Shown piece after piece: positions 22,921 to 31,663 of a stretch of DNA of 42,584 nucleotides (position 1 is its first letter; each line of letters starts with the position of its first letter). Location: NCBI GenBank assembly GCA_023392285.1, contig JAEVZK010000040.1:1-42584 (forward strand), read 5' to 3'. Source of the stretch: Armatimonadota bacterium (GTDB taxonomy: Bacteria; Armatimonadota; Fimbriimonadia; Fimbriimonadales; Fimbriimonadaceae). A model generated the notes under the pieces. The model was not told where the DNA came from. It worked only from the letters and a program-made list of their open reading frames with translations, and did no database searches. Position numbers and translations under genes: made by a program.

Positions 22921-24225
22921 TTATGGCAGCATGGCGGCCATAGGCTGAGAATCTACTATACTGCGCCCATGCTCGATGAAGTATTCAAACTCCTCAGGGA
23001 AGACTCGAAGCGCAGCGGCGACGGGCCAAGCGGCGGCGTCGCCCAAGCCGCAGAAGGAGCGGCCATCAATCTGCGAACAGATTTCCTTCAACAATTCGAT
23101 GTCGCCTTTCTGCCCCCCTCCTGAGCGGATTCTCTCCAGAATCTGGAGAAGCCAGCGAGTGCCTTCACGACAAGGCGTACATTTCCCGCAGCTCTCGTTT
23201 GCATAAAACAAGGAGGTGCGCCAGATGAACGTCACGATATCCGTGTGCTCGTTGAGGAACATGCAGCCCCCCGAGCCCACCATCGACTTCACTTCCGACA
23301 TTTCTTCGTAGCCAATGATCGCCTTCTCGACATCGTCCGCAGTAATGATCGGGACCGACGAGCCGCCCGGTACGCAAGCCTTCAGTTTGCCGCCTTTGAC
23401 TCCCCCAGCCATTTCGAGCAGCTCTCGCAATGGAGTGCCGAACTCGATTTCGTAATTGCCCGGCTTGTTCACATGGCCGGACACGGAGAAAATCTTCGTC
23501 CCTCTTGAGTTCTTCGTTGAAGCTCCAAGAGATGCGTACCACGCACCTCCCTTGCTCACAATAAACGGAGCGCAGGCATAGGTTTCGACATTGTTGATCA
23601 CGGTCGGACGTTCCCAAGCCCCGGCGACCGTGGGCAGGGGAGCGTGAGGAAACTTGAGACGGGGCATGCCCCTCTCCCCCATCAGGCTCGACATGAGTGC
23701 AGATTCTTCGCCACATTCGTAAGAGCCAGCGCCCATGTGAACGTAAAGATCGAAATTCCAGTTCGAGCCGCCAATTCCTCGCCCCAGATAACCGGCCGCA
23801 TAGGCTTCATCGATCGCCCGGCGGACTGCCTTGGCGGCATCAATAAATTCGCCGCGAATGTAGATATATCCCGCGTCAGCTTGAGTTGCAAAGCCGGCAA
23901 GAATCATCCCTTCCACCAGAAGGAATGGGGTTTCCTCCATCAACTGCTTATCTTTAAATGTGCCTGGCTCACCTTCGTCAGCATTGCAGATCAGATAGTG
24001 AGGCCCCTTCTTCTCTTTCGGAATCCCGTTCCACTTGATCCACGTCGGAAAGCCTGCGCCGCCTCGTCCTCTCAAGCCGCTGGCTTTGATCTCATCGATG
24101 ACCGCCTGCCGCTCACCTTTTAGCGCTTTCTTGAGAGCCTGAAAGCCGCCGGTGTTCTCGTAACCTTTTAAGGTCGTGTATTCGGTTTTTCCCGCATGCT
24201 CGAAGAGAAGCTTGTACTCGGCCAT
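22921..24225 (-). CDS. nuoF: NADH-quinone oxidoreductase subunit F
   Basis: Flavoprotein of Complex I that oxidises NADH and passes electrons through FMN to a [4Fe-4S] cluster. The 434 residues show SGLRGRGGAGFPTWIKW and CNADEGEPGTFKD (FMN/NADH site), GAGSYECGEESAL, GGSSVPI, and the cluster motif ESCGKCTPCREGT with the fourth Cys in FCGLGDAAAWP. The open frame runs to 24384, but the first 53 residues are not conserved-looking. ATG 24225 gives the family start MAEYKLLF and lies eight bases after a -10 box (TAAACT). It is unlinked from nuoA, C, D and E (16 kb away, other strand). Confidence 0.94.
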   Translation of the reverse strand: MAEYKLLFEHAGKTEYTTLKGYENTGGFQALKKALKGERQAVIDEIKASGLRGRGGAGFPTWIKWNGIPKEKKGPHYLICNADEGEPGTFKDKQLMEETPFLLVEGMILAGFATQADAGYIYIRGEFIDAAKAVRRAIDEAYAAGYLGRGIGGSNWNFDLYVHMGAGSYECGEESALMSSLMGERGMPRLKFPHAPLPTVAGAWERPTVINNVETYACAPFIVSKGGAWYASLGASTKNSRGTKIFSVSGHVNKPGNYEIEFGTPLRELLEMAGGVKGGKLKACVPGGSSVPIITADDVEKAIIGYEEMSEVKSMVGSGGCMFLNEHTDIVTFIWRTSLFYANESCGKCTPCREGTRWLLQILERIRSGGGQKGDIELLKEICSQIDGRSFCGLGDAAAWPVAAALRVFPEEFEYFIEHGRSIVDSQPMAAMLP

Positions 24226-24233
24226 CTCGCTAC

Positions 24234-24239
24234 AGTTTA
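24234..24239 (-). promoter_or_regulatory. -10 element of nuoF
   Basis: TAAACT ends eight bases before ATG 24225 with no Shine-Dalgarno sequence, like the prmC promoter (same hexamer, same distance). Confidence 0.55.
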
Positions 24240-24441
24240 CTACGCGGACGAGACTGGGTTGGTCGATTGCTCGACAGGCTCTTGTCCGATCACTCGATGC
24301 TGAAGCCACGGCGCAAAAAAGAGCCCCGGGAAAGATAAACCGTTCGCCTCGCGAATGCCGTGTCATCAGACGGTCCAATGACACTTTCTTCGCAGGATCC
24401 CAAGCTTCGCTTTCTCGAAGGCTCTGCGCTAGCTAACAGTT

Positions 24442-24470
24442 ACAGTTGATTCCATAAAGGTGCCAACTGT
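24442..24470. other. Hairpin in the nuoF-osmC spacer
   Basis: ACAGTTG (24442-24448) and CAACTGT (24464-24470) pair over seven bases around a 15-base loop in the 260-base spacer between nuoF and OsmC. The upstream part continues the open frame of nuoF without protein features. Near the OsmC stop, CAGGAAAATTTCCTAG is a dyad. No T-run follows, so termination is uncertain. Confidence 0.3.
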
Positions 24471-24485
24471 TCCCAGGAAAATTTC

Positions 24486-24914
24486 CTAGCTCACGACCTT
24501 GACATCGAGAGTGATCTCTGCGTTCAGCAGTCGGGAGATGGGGCAGCCCTTCTTCGCTGTTTCAGCCGCCTGCCGGAATTTATCCTCCGCTCCTTCTGGA
24601 ACGTCGCCTTCAACCTCTAAATGGCTGCTCTTCACGGTGGGGGCGTCACCGCTCAAGTCCAAGCTCACGATGGCTACTGTTTTAACGCTGTTCGGAACCA
24701 CTTCCAATTTGCCCAGCTCCGCGCTCACCGCCATCGAGAAGCAAGCGGCGTGGGCAGCCGCGATCATCTCTTCCGGGTTTGTCCCAAGTTCATTGGCAAA
24801 TCGACTGCCAAAGTTGTAATTGGCTTCGCTGATTGCTCCACTGCCCGTGGAGAACGTTCCCTTGCCTTCTTTCAGGCTGCCGAGCCATTCGGCTGTCGCT
24901 TTGTTTTCCTTCAT
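24486..24914 (-). CDS. osmC: OsmC family peroxiredoxin
   Basis: The product is 142 residues and cytoplasmic. OsmC reduces organic hydroperoxides with two active cysteines. Here the first is in MIAAAHAACFSMAVS (near residue 58) and the second in AKKGCPISRLL (near 126), the spacing of the OsmC subgroup. The start MKENKATAEWLGSLKEGKGTFSTGSG and ANELGTNPEEMIAAAHA match the family. The ATG is preceded by a strong purine-rich SD (GGAAGAGGAGAGAGC), so unlike many neighbours the mRNA has a leader. It is a single gene. Confidence 0.9.
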   Translation of the reverse strand: MKENKATAEWLGSLKEGKGTFSTGSGAISEANYNFGSRFANELGTNPEEMIAAAHAACFSMAVSAELGKLEVVPNSVKTVAIVSLDLSGDAPTVKSSHLEVEGDVPEGAEDKFRQAAETAKKGCPISRLLNAEITLDVKVVS

Positions 24915-25059
24915 GCTCTCTCCTCTTCCAAAATGGATAAGGAGAGGCTACCTTCATTCGGCTCCAAGCAGCCCCATGGTTGAATTCTCAGGCACGCAAA
25001 CCGCTGCTTGAAAGAAGACCTGAGCTCGATCGGCGAAAGCGCTCAGGATTTCAAGCTAA

Positions 25060-26289
25060 TCAATCCTTCTTCAGCAGTTCCAGAGCTTTCGCAGGAGCTT
25101 CATCCTTGCCATCGGCAGAGCGGCCGACTTCCAGATCAGGAACGCGTGGATTGCCTTCCAGCCGCACGCCCTTGATCGTCACGTAGTCGCTCACCGGATA
25201 TTGCAGTTCAAAACCCTCTGGCAGCTTCCCGTAGACCGAAGCCAAGACCGCACCCATCGACTTGGATCCCACGATCTTCGCCCCCCGAGTTTCCTGAAGA
25301 GCGGCGCAGCAGATCTCGGAGGCGCTTGCCGAACCTCGATCGACGAGTACAGCGATCTTGCCCGTGAATGGCTCGACTGTTCGCAGTTTTGTCTTGAACT
25401 TAATCGGATCCCACTTTGCAATCTCAAGCGGATCGTTGGAAGGTGAACTCTTCTCCTTTGCGAACTTGTCCGCGGTTGCGCGGCTGATGAAGGTGCCCAC
25501 CTCGGTGTCGTTCGGCGCTAACAGCGAGAGGAAATGATTCAGATTGGAGACAAGCCCTCCGCCATTTCGTCGTAGGTCGATGATCAGGTACTTGCCCTTC
25601 TTGTCTTCGACTTCTTTGATCAGCGTCTCTACGTTCTTCCGATCATAGCCTTTGCTGAAGGTGAATAGTCGTAGTACGGCAGCCTCGCTATCAAGCCATG
25701 TCAGTTGTTCTGGCCGCCGATTTTCAAATTCCTTGTTTTCGAGCACAACGTCTTTCGTCGTTCCATCCTTCTTCAGCACGGAAAACGTGACTTTTTTGCC
25801 CGGCTCGACCCGCACCGCAGAGAGATCAGCTTCTTTCCCATCTGCTTGCTTGATCAGATCACCGACTTGGATGCCGACCTGCCCGGCTGGTCCCATCGGA
25901 TAAACGGTCGTGACTTCCAGACCGCCATCTACGCGCTTGACCTGCATCCCCAAACCACTGGTCATGTTGCGCTGCCGAGAAGTCGCGGACTTGGGAGTGT
26001 TCAAGCGAATGTGGCTCACGCCAAAGTCGTGCAGTGCCTTGTTGACCTCTCGACTGAACGCGACATCAGTTTCAGCTTTGTCGATTTCCGCCCGATGGCT
26101 CTCCAGAAACTTAGGCCATTGGGAGAAATCCACTCCTGGGACGAAGCATTTGGTCGTCACAACGGTTTCTAGTCCTTTGAGGACGGACTCGCGAGCTTCA
26201 GGGGTGATTGGCTTTTGCGCCCAAGTGAAGGCGCAAGAAAAAAGAGCTATGGCAAGTGCGAATGCTTTGCCAAAATTGTTTCGGCGCAT
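25060..26289 (-). CDS. S41 family peptidase (C-terminal processing type) with PDZ domain
   Basis: The product is 409 residues with a signal peptide (MRRNNFGKAFALAIALFSCAFTWAQ at 1-25), so it acts in the periplasm or at the surface. A PDZ-like domain follows (about 115-175: VYPMGPAGQVGIQVGDLIKQADG). The protease domain has YLIIDLRRNGGG, then VDRGSASASEI with the catalytic Ser and GSKSMGAVLAS with the Lys. The N-terminal helical part before the PDZ domain (HDFGVSHIRL) is common in tail-specific proteases. TATAGA lies five bases before ATG 26289, a weaker fit to the leaderless pattern. The substrate is unknown. Confidence 0.87.
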   Translation of the reverse strand: MRRNNFGKAFALAIALFSCAFTWAQKPITPEARESVLKGLETVVTTKCFVPGVDFSQWPKFLESHRAEIDKAETDVAFSREVNKALHDFGVSHIRLNTPKSATSRQRNMTSGLGMQVKRVDGGLEVTTVYPMGPAGQVGIQVGDLIKQADGKEADLSAVRVEPGKKVTFSVLKKDGTTKDVVLENKEFENRRPEQLTWLDSEAAVLRLFTFSKGYDRKNVETLIKEVEDKKGKYLIIDLRRNGGGLVSNLNHFLSLLAPNDTEVGTFISRATADKFAKEKSSPSNDPLEIAKWDPIKFKTKLRTVEPFTGKIAVLVDRGSASASEICCAALQETRGAKIVGSKSMGAVLASVYGKLPEGFELQYPVSDYVTIKGVRLEGNPRVPDLEVGRSADGKDEAPAKALELLKKD

Positions 26290-26393
26290 AGACTTCTATA
26301 CTGCGACGAATTCAGGAAAAGTGACATTAATTTTCAATGAGTGATCAGGTTCCAGCCAGCATTGCCGCAAAAACCTGTCACCATTGCAATCGA

Positions 26394-27356
26394 TCAACGC
26401 TGACGCCGCTTGAGCAGCAGCAAGCTTCCAAGCGCCAGCACGGAGCAGCTAATCGGCTCTGGAACCGGAACATTTCCGTCGAACGTGATGCCTGCTCCCG
26501 CATGGAGCTCCACGCTGTTGTTCACGACCAGACTGGAAGCGATGAGATTTCCATCGATGTTCTGGTTCTGCACGATCGAAGCATTCGGAGCGAGAAGCGA
26601 CCCATGAAGCGCACGATCACTAATGTTAAAAGCAGTGGCAGTCGACGCATTCCACAAAATTCGGTTGTAAAGGCCGCTGTTGAGCGTCACGCCAAACCCT
26701 CCAACCGAGTTGCCAACGACGTTGATGACGAGGGTGTCAGTGGGAAGTAAATTTGAAATATCGAGAGTTGCCAGGGAGCTCAGCGAGGCGGCTGACAAGG
26801 AATAGACCTTGAGGGGGCCGGACTGCAGGGCGGCATTGATCGACCAGTTGTTCCCGCTAGTGTTGATCGATTCTCCACCCAGCGAGGCGATCGCTGCCGA
26901 TTGCTGCTGAGAATAGCTTTGCTGAGAGGAAAAGACGTTCGGGTCGACGGTGTTCCCCACGTTTTGCTTGTTTCCGTTCACGGAACCGGTCAAGCTGCCG
27001 CCGTAAAACAGGGTGCCGCCGTTCATATTGAAGGGGTTGGAGGATCCAAAATTCCCGTTTACATAAGCGTTGCCCGAGTTGTTGACAGAGCCGCCATTCG
27101 TAAAACTGACGGACCCGGCAACATACATGCCAATGTTCGTGGTTGTCCCCACCGTCGCTGCCAATGCGCTCTGGAGTGAGTCATAACCCGAGCCCGTCCA
27201 GTTGCTGCCAGCCGCCATCGCTCCCTGGGCGTGCCCGCCATTGCTCGCAATGCTGCCAAAAATGAATGCGTTGAACCGATTGGCGACGCCCAGATCTCCG
27301 GCGAAAGCGGCAGTGCTGCAAGTTGCAACCAGCAGTGCAATGGCTTGAATTTTCAT
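26394..27356 (-). CDS. Choice-of-anchor A family protein with PEP-CTERM sorting signal
   Basis: The product is 320 residues. Signal peptide MKIQAIALLVATCSTAAFAG (1-20), then a beta-rich, Asn/Ser/Gly-rich body typical of the choice-of-anchor A domain (FNAFIFGSIASNGGHAQGAMAAG near the start; SDRALHGSLLAPNASIVQNQNIDGNLIA near the end). The C-terminus is VPEP, a hydrophobic stretch (LALGSLLLL) and KRRQR, the PEP-CTERM signal read by an exosortase. So it is probably displayed on the cell surface or in the extracellular matrix. No exosortase gene is in the window. The frame extends six residues further up, but ATG 27356 starts the signal peptide. Confidence 0.83.
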   Translation of the reverse strand: MKIQAIALLVATCSTAAFAGDLGVANRFNAFIFGSIASNGGHAQGAMAAGSNWTGSGYDSLQSALAATVGTTTNIGMYVAGSVSFTNGGSVNNSGNAYVNGNFGSSNPFNMNGGTLFYGGSLTGSVNGNKQNVGNTVDPNVFSSQQSYSQQQSAAIASLGGESINTSGNNWSINAALQSGPLKVYSLSAASLSSLATLDISNLLPTDTLVINVVGNSVGGFGVTLNSGLYNRILWNASTATAFNISDRALHGSLLAPNASIVQNQNIDGNLIASSLVVNNSVELHAGAGITFDGNVPVPEPISCSVLALGSLLLLKRRQR

Positions 27357-27413
27357 ACCTACATCATGCAGCATCGAGAGCCTGAATTTTGCCTGACAAA
27401 TATGGCAGGTTCT

Positions 27414-28259
27414 CTAAGCTCGAAACAGGTGGGAAAAGCGGTCGAACATGTCCTTGGGGAGCGCCGCTGACTCTAGCGGAAGACGCACATCCGAGGACGC
27501 GATAATTCCAAGGCGCTCCAGCACCTGCTTGTGCCCTGCCGGCTGAGGAATCGACTTGAGGCCCTTCATCACATCGGACGCGAGCCCCAGCTTGACCTCC
27601 GACCTCTCGCTGGCAATCTGCACGAGCCATGCCGGAATCGAATTGGCGAGTCCGCTGATCGAACCTTGCCAGCCAGCTTCCAGAGCGTCTAACAGCAAAG
27701 CTTCGGCGCCCACAAAGAGCGATTTCCCCGGCATCGCCTCGCGAAATTCAGCCAAATTCGCCGGATTTCCACTGCTGTCTTTGAGGCCTTGGCAAAACTC
27801 GTGCCTTGACAACCGGGCAAGCATATCGGCGTCAAATTCGAAGCCGCTTCGTGCCGGAAAATTGTACAGAATGGTCTCAATTTGGGAGGCTGACATCACC
27901 GCTTCCAGCCAGGCACAAACCCCCGAAGCGGGAGCTTCTCGGAAGTACATGGGCGGCATGAGCAGGATGCCATCGGCACCGAGCTTACGAGCCTGGGTAG
28001 AGAGCCAGATTGCCTCCGAAAGACTCGACGTCATCACCCCGAGAATCAGGCTGAGCGAGCCCTTGACCGCCGCGAGCGATCGAATCAAATCCCTCTTCTC
28101 CACCGCCGCCAAGCTTGGGCCTTCGCCGTTGGTTCCGGCGATCACCACCCCCGCGCACCCTTTGCTTTCGAAGTGGGCAAGCAGGCGACATGCGCTTGGT
28201 ACATCGATGTCGCCCCCCACCATGGGAGTGATCGCCGCTGGATAAATGCCGGGCTTCAC
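27414..28259 (-). CDS. Dihydrodipicolinate synthase/N-acetylneuraminate lyase family protein
   Basis: A class I aldolase of 281 residues (TIM barrel, cytoplasmic). It has AGTNGEGPSL (substrate loop, GTTGEG type), YNFPARSG with the conserved Tyr, and GLKDSSGN carrying the Schiff-base Lys. Members act as DapA, sialic acid lyase, KDG aldolase or related pyruvate aldolases. With Asn in place of the second Thr of GTTGEG and no dap gene beside it, the exact reaction is open. It could supply the dapCDE branch near 8 kb, which lacks its own dapA in the window. GTG 28259 follows CATAAT by six bases. Confidence 0.8.
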   Translation of the reverse strand: MKPGIYPAAITPMVGGDIDVPSACRLLAHFESKGCAGVVIAGTNGEGPSLAAVEKRDLIRSLAAVKGSLSLILGVMTSSLSEAIWLSTQARKLGADGILLMPPMYFREAPASGVCAWLEAVMSASQIETILYNFPARSGFEFDADMLARLSRHEFCQGLKDSSGNPANLAEFREAMPGKSLFVGAEALLLDALEAGWQGSISGLANSIPAWLVQIASERSEVKLGLASDVMKGLKSIPQPAGHKQVLERLGIIASSDVRLPLESAALPKDMFDRFSHLFRA

Positions 28260-28265
28260 AACCGC

Positions 28266-28271
28266 ATTATG
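28266..28271 (-). promoter_or_regulatory. -10 element of the DapA-family gene
   Basis: CATAAT, one base from consensus, ends six bases before GTG 28259. Confidence 0.45.
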
Positions 28272-28282
28272 ATCGGAGACGG

Positions 28283-29140
28283 TTAGCCATTATTGTCGAC
28301 TTTCCAAGCCGACTCGATTCGGTAGTGCAGATTTCCAGATTGGTCGAAATACATGTCGTGCGACTGATCGGAGACAAGGCGTCCTTGCTCGGTTACCTGC
28401 CGATCCTCACCAAAGTTCAATCGGAGGCGATACACTTCGTCCACTCCAGAGCCTCCGATGCGTGTGAGTGTATAGGCGAGACTCCCCTCATTTGGCGCCC
28501 AGACAATCTTGCTCACGACTGTCGTCCAATGGCTGCCGTAGCACGTACCACCATCGTAGGAGGCAGCCGCGGCAACTCTCCCGCTCACCCAGCCTCCGAG
28601 GCTGCCATCTTCCGGCGCAATTCGGTTCGCCATCCAGAGATCACCATTGACCGTAAACGCGAGGTGATCCCCACTTGGCGACCAAGATGGATGGTCGACT
28701 TCCGCAAAGCGCAATCCCGTGAAGCTCGTTAGCCAATCGAGCCGAGTCGCCCGTGAACCTTGCTCCGGCACAATCTGGTAGATCGACGCCCCGGACCGCG
28801 ATTGGACGGAGAAAAGAATGGAACTTCCAGCGAGCGCGTCAGCTACGGAAGAGACGGTCGCTTGAGCCGAGGAAGGACCCCAGGTGAGGCCCGTGATCTC
28901 AGCGCCTTCTGCCGCCTTCCAGATGGCGGTTTCTCGACCCTTCAGATCGAGAATGAAAATCGAGTTTTCGCGCTCGAGGACGATCTTGGATTGGTCCGGC
29001 GACCAACATGCGAGATCGCTATTTGCGACAAAGCGTTCTTCTGCTCCATTCTGATCAGCAATGAAAATCTTCCCGTCCAAAGAGAGAAGAACGGGAGATT
29101 GAACAAAGGGCAAAAGAGGCAAAATCGCGCTGAGGATCAT
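28283..29140 (-). CDS. Secreted WD40/TolB-like beta-propeller protein
   Basis: The product is 285 residues from ATG 29140. The N-terminus MILSAILPLLPFVQS is a short hydrophobic signal, so export is likely. The rest repeats a pattern like DLACWSPDQSKIVLE, ITGLTWGPSSAQATV, HPSWSPSGDHLAFTVNGDLWM and SKIVWAPNEGSLAYTLT, the WSPDG-type blades of TolB/PD40 propellers (about five to six visible). Such proteins bind peptides or other proteins; no enzyme activity is expected. An upstream TTG at 29173 would add 11 residues and cannot be excluded. It follows prmC on the same strand (gap 59 bases). Confidence 0.65.
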   Translation of the reverse strand: MILSAILPLLPFVQSPVLLSLDGKIFIADQNGAEERFVANSDLACWSPDQSKIVLERENSIFILDLKGRETAIWKAAEGAEITGLTWGPSSAQATVSSVADALAGSSILFSVQSRSGASIYQIVPEQGSRATRLDWLTSFTGLRFAEVDHPSWSPSGDHLAFTVNGDLWMANRIAPEDGSLGGWVSGRVAAAASYDGGTCYGSHWTTVVSKIVWAPNEGSLAYTLTRIGGSGVDEVYRLRLNFGEDRQVTEQGRLVSDQSHDMYFDQSGNLHYRIESAWKVDNNG

Positions 29141-29199
29141 GGTTTCCGAGGAAGTGACGCACAACCCCACCAAAACGCTACATGCGTGAATAAATGTCG

Positions 29200-30039
29200 T
29201 TAGGACGCGCCTTCACAGTGCCAATCGTGCTGAGCGATGATCACTCGCTCGACCCCGGAAAGATCGAGGACGGGAGGGCAGACGTTCCAGCCATTCGCCC
29301 GAAACACATGCGAAACAGCCGCCGCTTGACGGTAGCCCACCTCGAGCATCAGCTTGCCACCATCGTTCAAATACGCTGCCGCCGACTGGGCAATGCGCCG
29401 GTAAAAGACAAGACCGTCCTCACCCGCGAACAGGGCTTGCTCTGGCTCGAATTCTTTCACCTCACGGCTCAGCTCTTCGGCAATGCCAATATACGGCGGA
29501 TTGCTGACAATGAGATCGAAGGATTCGCCGAGCAGATTCTCGAAAAGGTCACTGGCGACAAATCGAACCTTCGCGTGGAGCGACTCTGCGTTCTCACAGG
29601 CAATCTCAAGCGCTTGTGATGAAACGTCGGAAGCGGTCACGTCCCAATCTTCTCTCTCCTTGGCCAGTGTAATTCCGATGCATCCGCTGCCCGTACCAAG
29701 ATCGAGGACCGATAAGCCGCTGCGGTTTTCTTCCAAGGCAGAACTAACCAACGTTTCCGTCTCGTGACGGGGAATCAGAACCCCCGGGCGAACCGTGAAG
29801 CGACGTCCGTAAAACTCCCGGTACCCGAGGATATACGCGAGCGGCTCCTGGGCTTCACGGCGCTGAAGGAGTGATTCTCCTGCAAGGTCAGGTAATTCAG
29901 CCTCGGGATGGGCTAATAGATAGGGGCGATCCACCCGTAGCAGATGACCCGCTAGAAGTTGAGACTCCACCCCAGCCGCATCCACTCCGGCAAGGGTTAG
30001 CCGCGCTTCCGCCATTCGTAGCCATTCATCTAGTCGCAC
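29200..30039 (-). CDS. prmC: Peptide chain release factor N5-glutamine methyltransferase
   Basis: Methylates the GGQ glutamine of RF1/RF2 using SAM. The 279 residues have the N-terminal helical part with EPLAYILGYREFYGRRF and GVLIPRHETE, the SAM site VLDLGTGSGCIGITLA, and the catalytic NPPYIG. Length and order fit HemK/PrmC, not a DNA methylase. GTG 30039 is eight bases after a TAAACT box. Its usual neighbour prfA is not next to it; the upstream gene is a YifB/ComM-like ATPase. Confidence 0.93.
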   Translation of the reverse strand: MRLDEWLRMAEARLTLAGVDAAGVESQLLAGHLLRVDRPYLLAHPEAELPDLAGESLLQRREAQEPLAYILGYREFYGRRFTVRPGVLIPRHETETLVSSALEENRSGLSVLDLGTGSGCIGITLAKEREDWDVTASDVSSQALEIACENAESLHAKVRFVASDLFENLLGESFDLIVSNPPYIGIAEELSREVKEFEPEQALFAGEDGLVFYRRIAQSAAAYLNDGGKLMLEVGYRQAAAVSHVFRANGWNVCPPVLDLSGVERVIIAQHDWHCEGAS

Positions 30040-30047
30040 CTGATCAC

Positions 30048-30053
30048 AGTTTA
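30048..30053 (-). promoter_or_regulatory. -10 element of prmC
   Basis: TAAACT ends eight bases before GTG 30039, inside the 20-base gap from the upstream ATPase gene. Confidence 0.45.
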
Positions 30054-30059
30054 GTCAGG

Positions 30060-31574
30060 TTAAGTCTCGATGCGCTCTCGATATTGGACAGCTTCGCTCA
30101 GGTGTACCTTGGCCAGCTGATCCGATCCGGCCAAGTCGGAGATCGTTCTGGCCACTTTCAAAATACGATCGAAGACCCGTGCCGACAAATTCATGCGGTT
30201 CGACACGAGCCTCATAAAACTCTCGCATTCCTCATCGAGAGTTACTATTTCGCGCAGCTCTTTAGGTGACATCTTGGAGTTGGTACGGTGGTCGCCAAGT
30301 CGAGCATGCTGGACCTCGCGAGATCGAATCACCCGATCGCGAATGGCTTCGCTGCATTCCCCGTTGGCTGCACCCATCAGTTCATCTGTCTTCAGCCGGG
30401 GAACTTCCAAATGGATGTCGATTCGATCCATAAGGGGACCACTGATTTTGGCCGCATACTTGCCGCAGACCGCCGGAGATGAAACACATTTCTGCTCGGG
30501 CAAACCTTTGAAGCCACACGGACATGGATTCATCGCACCGACTAGAATCGATTCGGCCGGAAAGGTCATGGTGGAGGCAACGCGGGAGACCGTCACGACC
30601 CCATCCTCGAGCGGTTGGCGCAACGCTTCAAGGACCTGCCGATCGAATTCAGGCATCTCATCCAAGAACAGAACGCCATGGTGACCCATCGAAACCTCGC
30701 CGGGCTTCGGGTTCTTGCCGCCTCCGACGATCGCCGCGTGGCTTGCGGAATGATGAGGAGATCGGAACGGCCTCTCCCACACGAGTCCGCTTGTTCCTTT
30801 CCTGCCGCTAGCCGAATAAATCCTCGTGACCTCGATCGATTCTTGCAGGCTCAGGGGCGGGAGAATCGTCGGCAGGCGTCTCGCAAGCATCGTCTTGCCA
30901 GAGCCAGGCGGCCCCGTCATCAACACGTTGTGCCCACCAGCTGCCGCGATCTCAAGTGCGCGAATCGATTGGCGTTGGCCCTTCACGTCCGAATAGTCGA
31001 CGCCATACTCAGGAATACGCGAGCTCGAAGATTCTTTGAATTCGAAAGGCTGCGCGATCAGCGACCCATTCATCAACTCCACCAAGTCGATGAGCCTTTC
31101 CACGCCATACACTTCGATTCCTGGCGCGACAGCTGCTTCAGGTGCGTTGATTGCGGGCAAAATCATTCGCCGAAATCCTCGCTCGACCGCCATGAGGGCA
31201 ACGCTTACAGCTCCGTTGATCGGGCGCAAGGTTCCATCCAGCCCAAGTTCGCCCAAAATGAGCGTGCCATCGAGTTCACCGATTGAGAAGGTCCCGTTCG
31301 CAGCCAGAAGTGCAGCCGCAATGGGAAGATCGAGCCAAGGCCCTTCTTTCCGAATGTCGCCCGGTGCCAGATTGCAAATGATTCTTTTAGCGGGGTAGTC
31401 GAGTTCCGAATTACGGATGGCGGTTTTGACTCGCTCCTTGCTTTCCTCCACCGCCTTGTCCGGCAAGCCGACCATAATGAAGTCCAGCTTCGTGCCGTAA
31501 ACCAGGTCCACTTCGACGACGATTGGCAGAGCGTCGATTCCCAGCAGGGTAGCAGAATGGGCCTGCGCGATCAT
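30060..31574 (-). CDS. YifB/ComM family magnesium chelatase-like AAA+ ATPase
   Basis: The product is 504 residues and cytoplasmic. The N-terminal ChlI-like/Lon-like domain (VDLVYGTKLDFIMVGLPDKAVEESKERV) is followed by the AAA+ core: Walker A GPPGSGKTMLARRLP at about 221-235, Walker B VLFLDEMPEF near 305, and a C-terminal Mg_chelatase_C part (LVSNRMNLSARVFDRILKVARTI). Homologue ComM is a branch-migration helicase that helps natural transformation; the role here is inferred from family. No strong SD and no leaderless -10 are seen before ATG 31574 (GAAGGA lies 12 bases away). Confidence 0.92.
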   Translation of the reverse strand: MIAQAHSATLLGIDALPIVVEVDLVYGTKLDFIMVGLPDKAVEESKERVKTAIRNSELDYPAKRIICNLAPGDIRKEGPWLDLPIAAALLAANGTFSIGELDGTLILGELGLDGTLRPINGAVSVALMAVERGFRRMILPAINAPEAAVAPGIEVYGVERLIDLVELMNGSLIAQPFEFKESSSSRIPEYGVDYSDVKGQRQSIRALEIAAAGGHNVLMTGPPGSGKTMLARRLPTILPPLSLQESIEVTRIYSASGRKGTSGLVWERPFRSPHHSASHAAIVGGGKNPKPGEVSMGHHGVLFLDEMPEFDRQVLEALRQPLEDGVVTVSRVASTMTFPAESILVGAMNPCPCGFKGLPEQKCVSSPAVCGKYAAKISGPLMDRIDIHLEVPRLKTDELMGAANGECSEAIRDRVIRSREVQHARLGDHRTNSKMSPKELREIVTLDEECESFMRLVSNRMNLSARVFDRILKVARTISDLAGSDQLAKVHLSEAVQYRERIET

Positions 31575-31663
31575 TAGTCCCGCTTTCCTTCAAATTCTCT
31601 GCCACCGCCGATGGTAGAACCACCTGATTTACGGGGCCAAGAGCACCCGCTGATGTTGCCGGG

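Noticed and set aside
24226..24384. 53-residue extension of NuoF
   Set aside because: The extra residues are not NuoF-like, and the TAAACT box plus ATG 24225 explain the start.
27414..28259. Firm naming of the aldolase as dapA
   Set aside because: The GTNGEG loop and lack of dap neighbours leave other pyruvate aldolase roles open.
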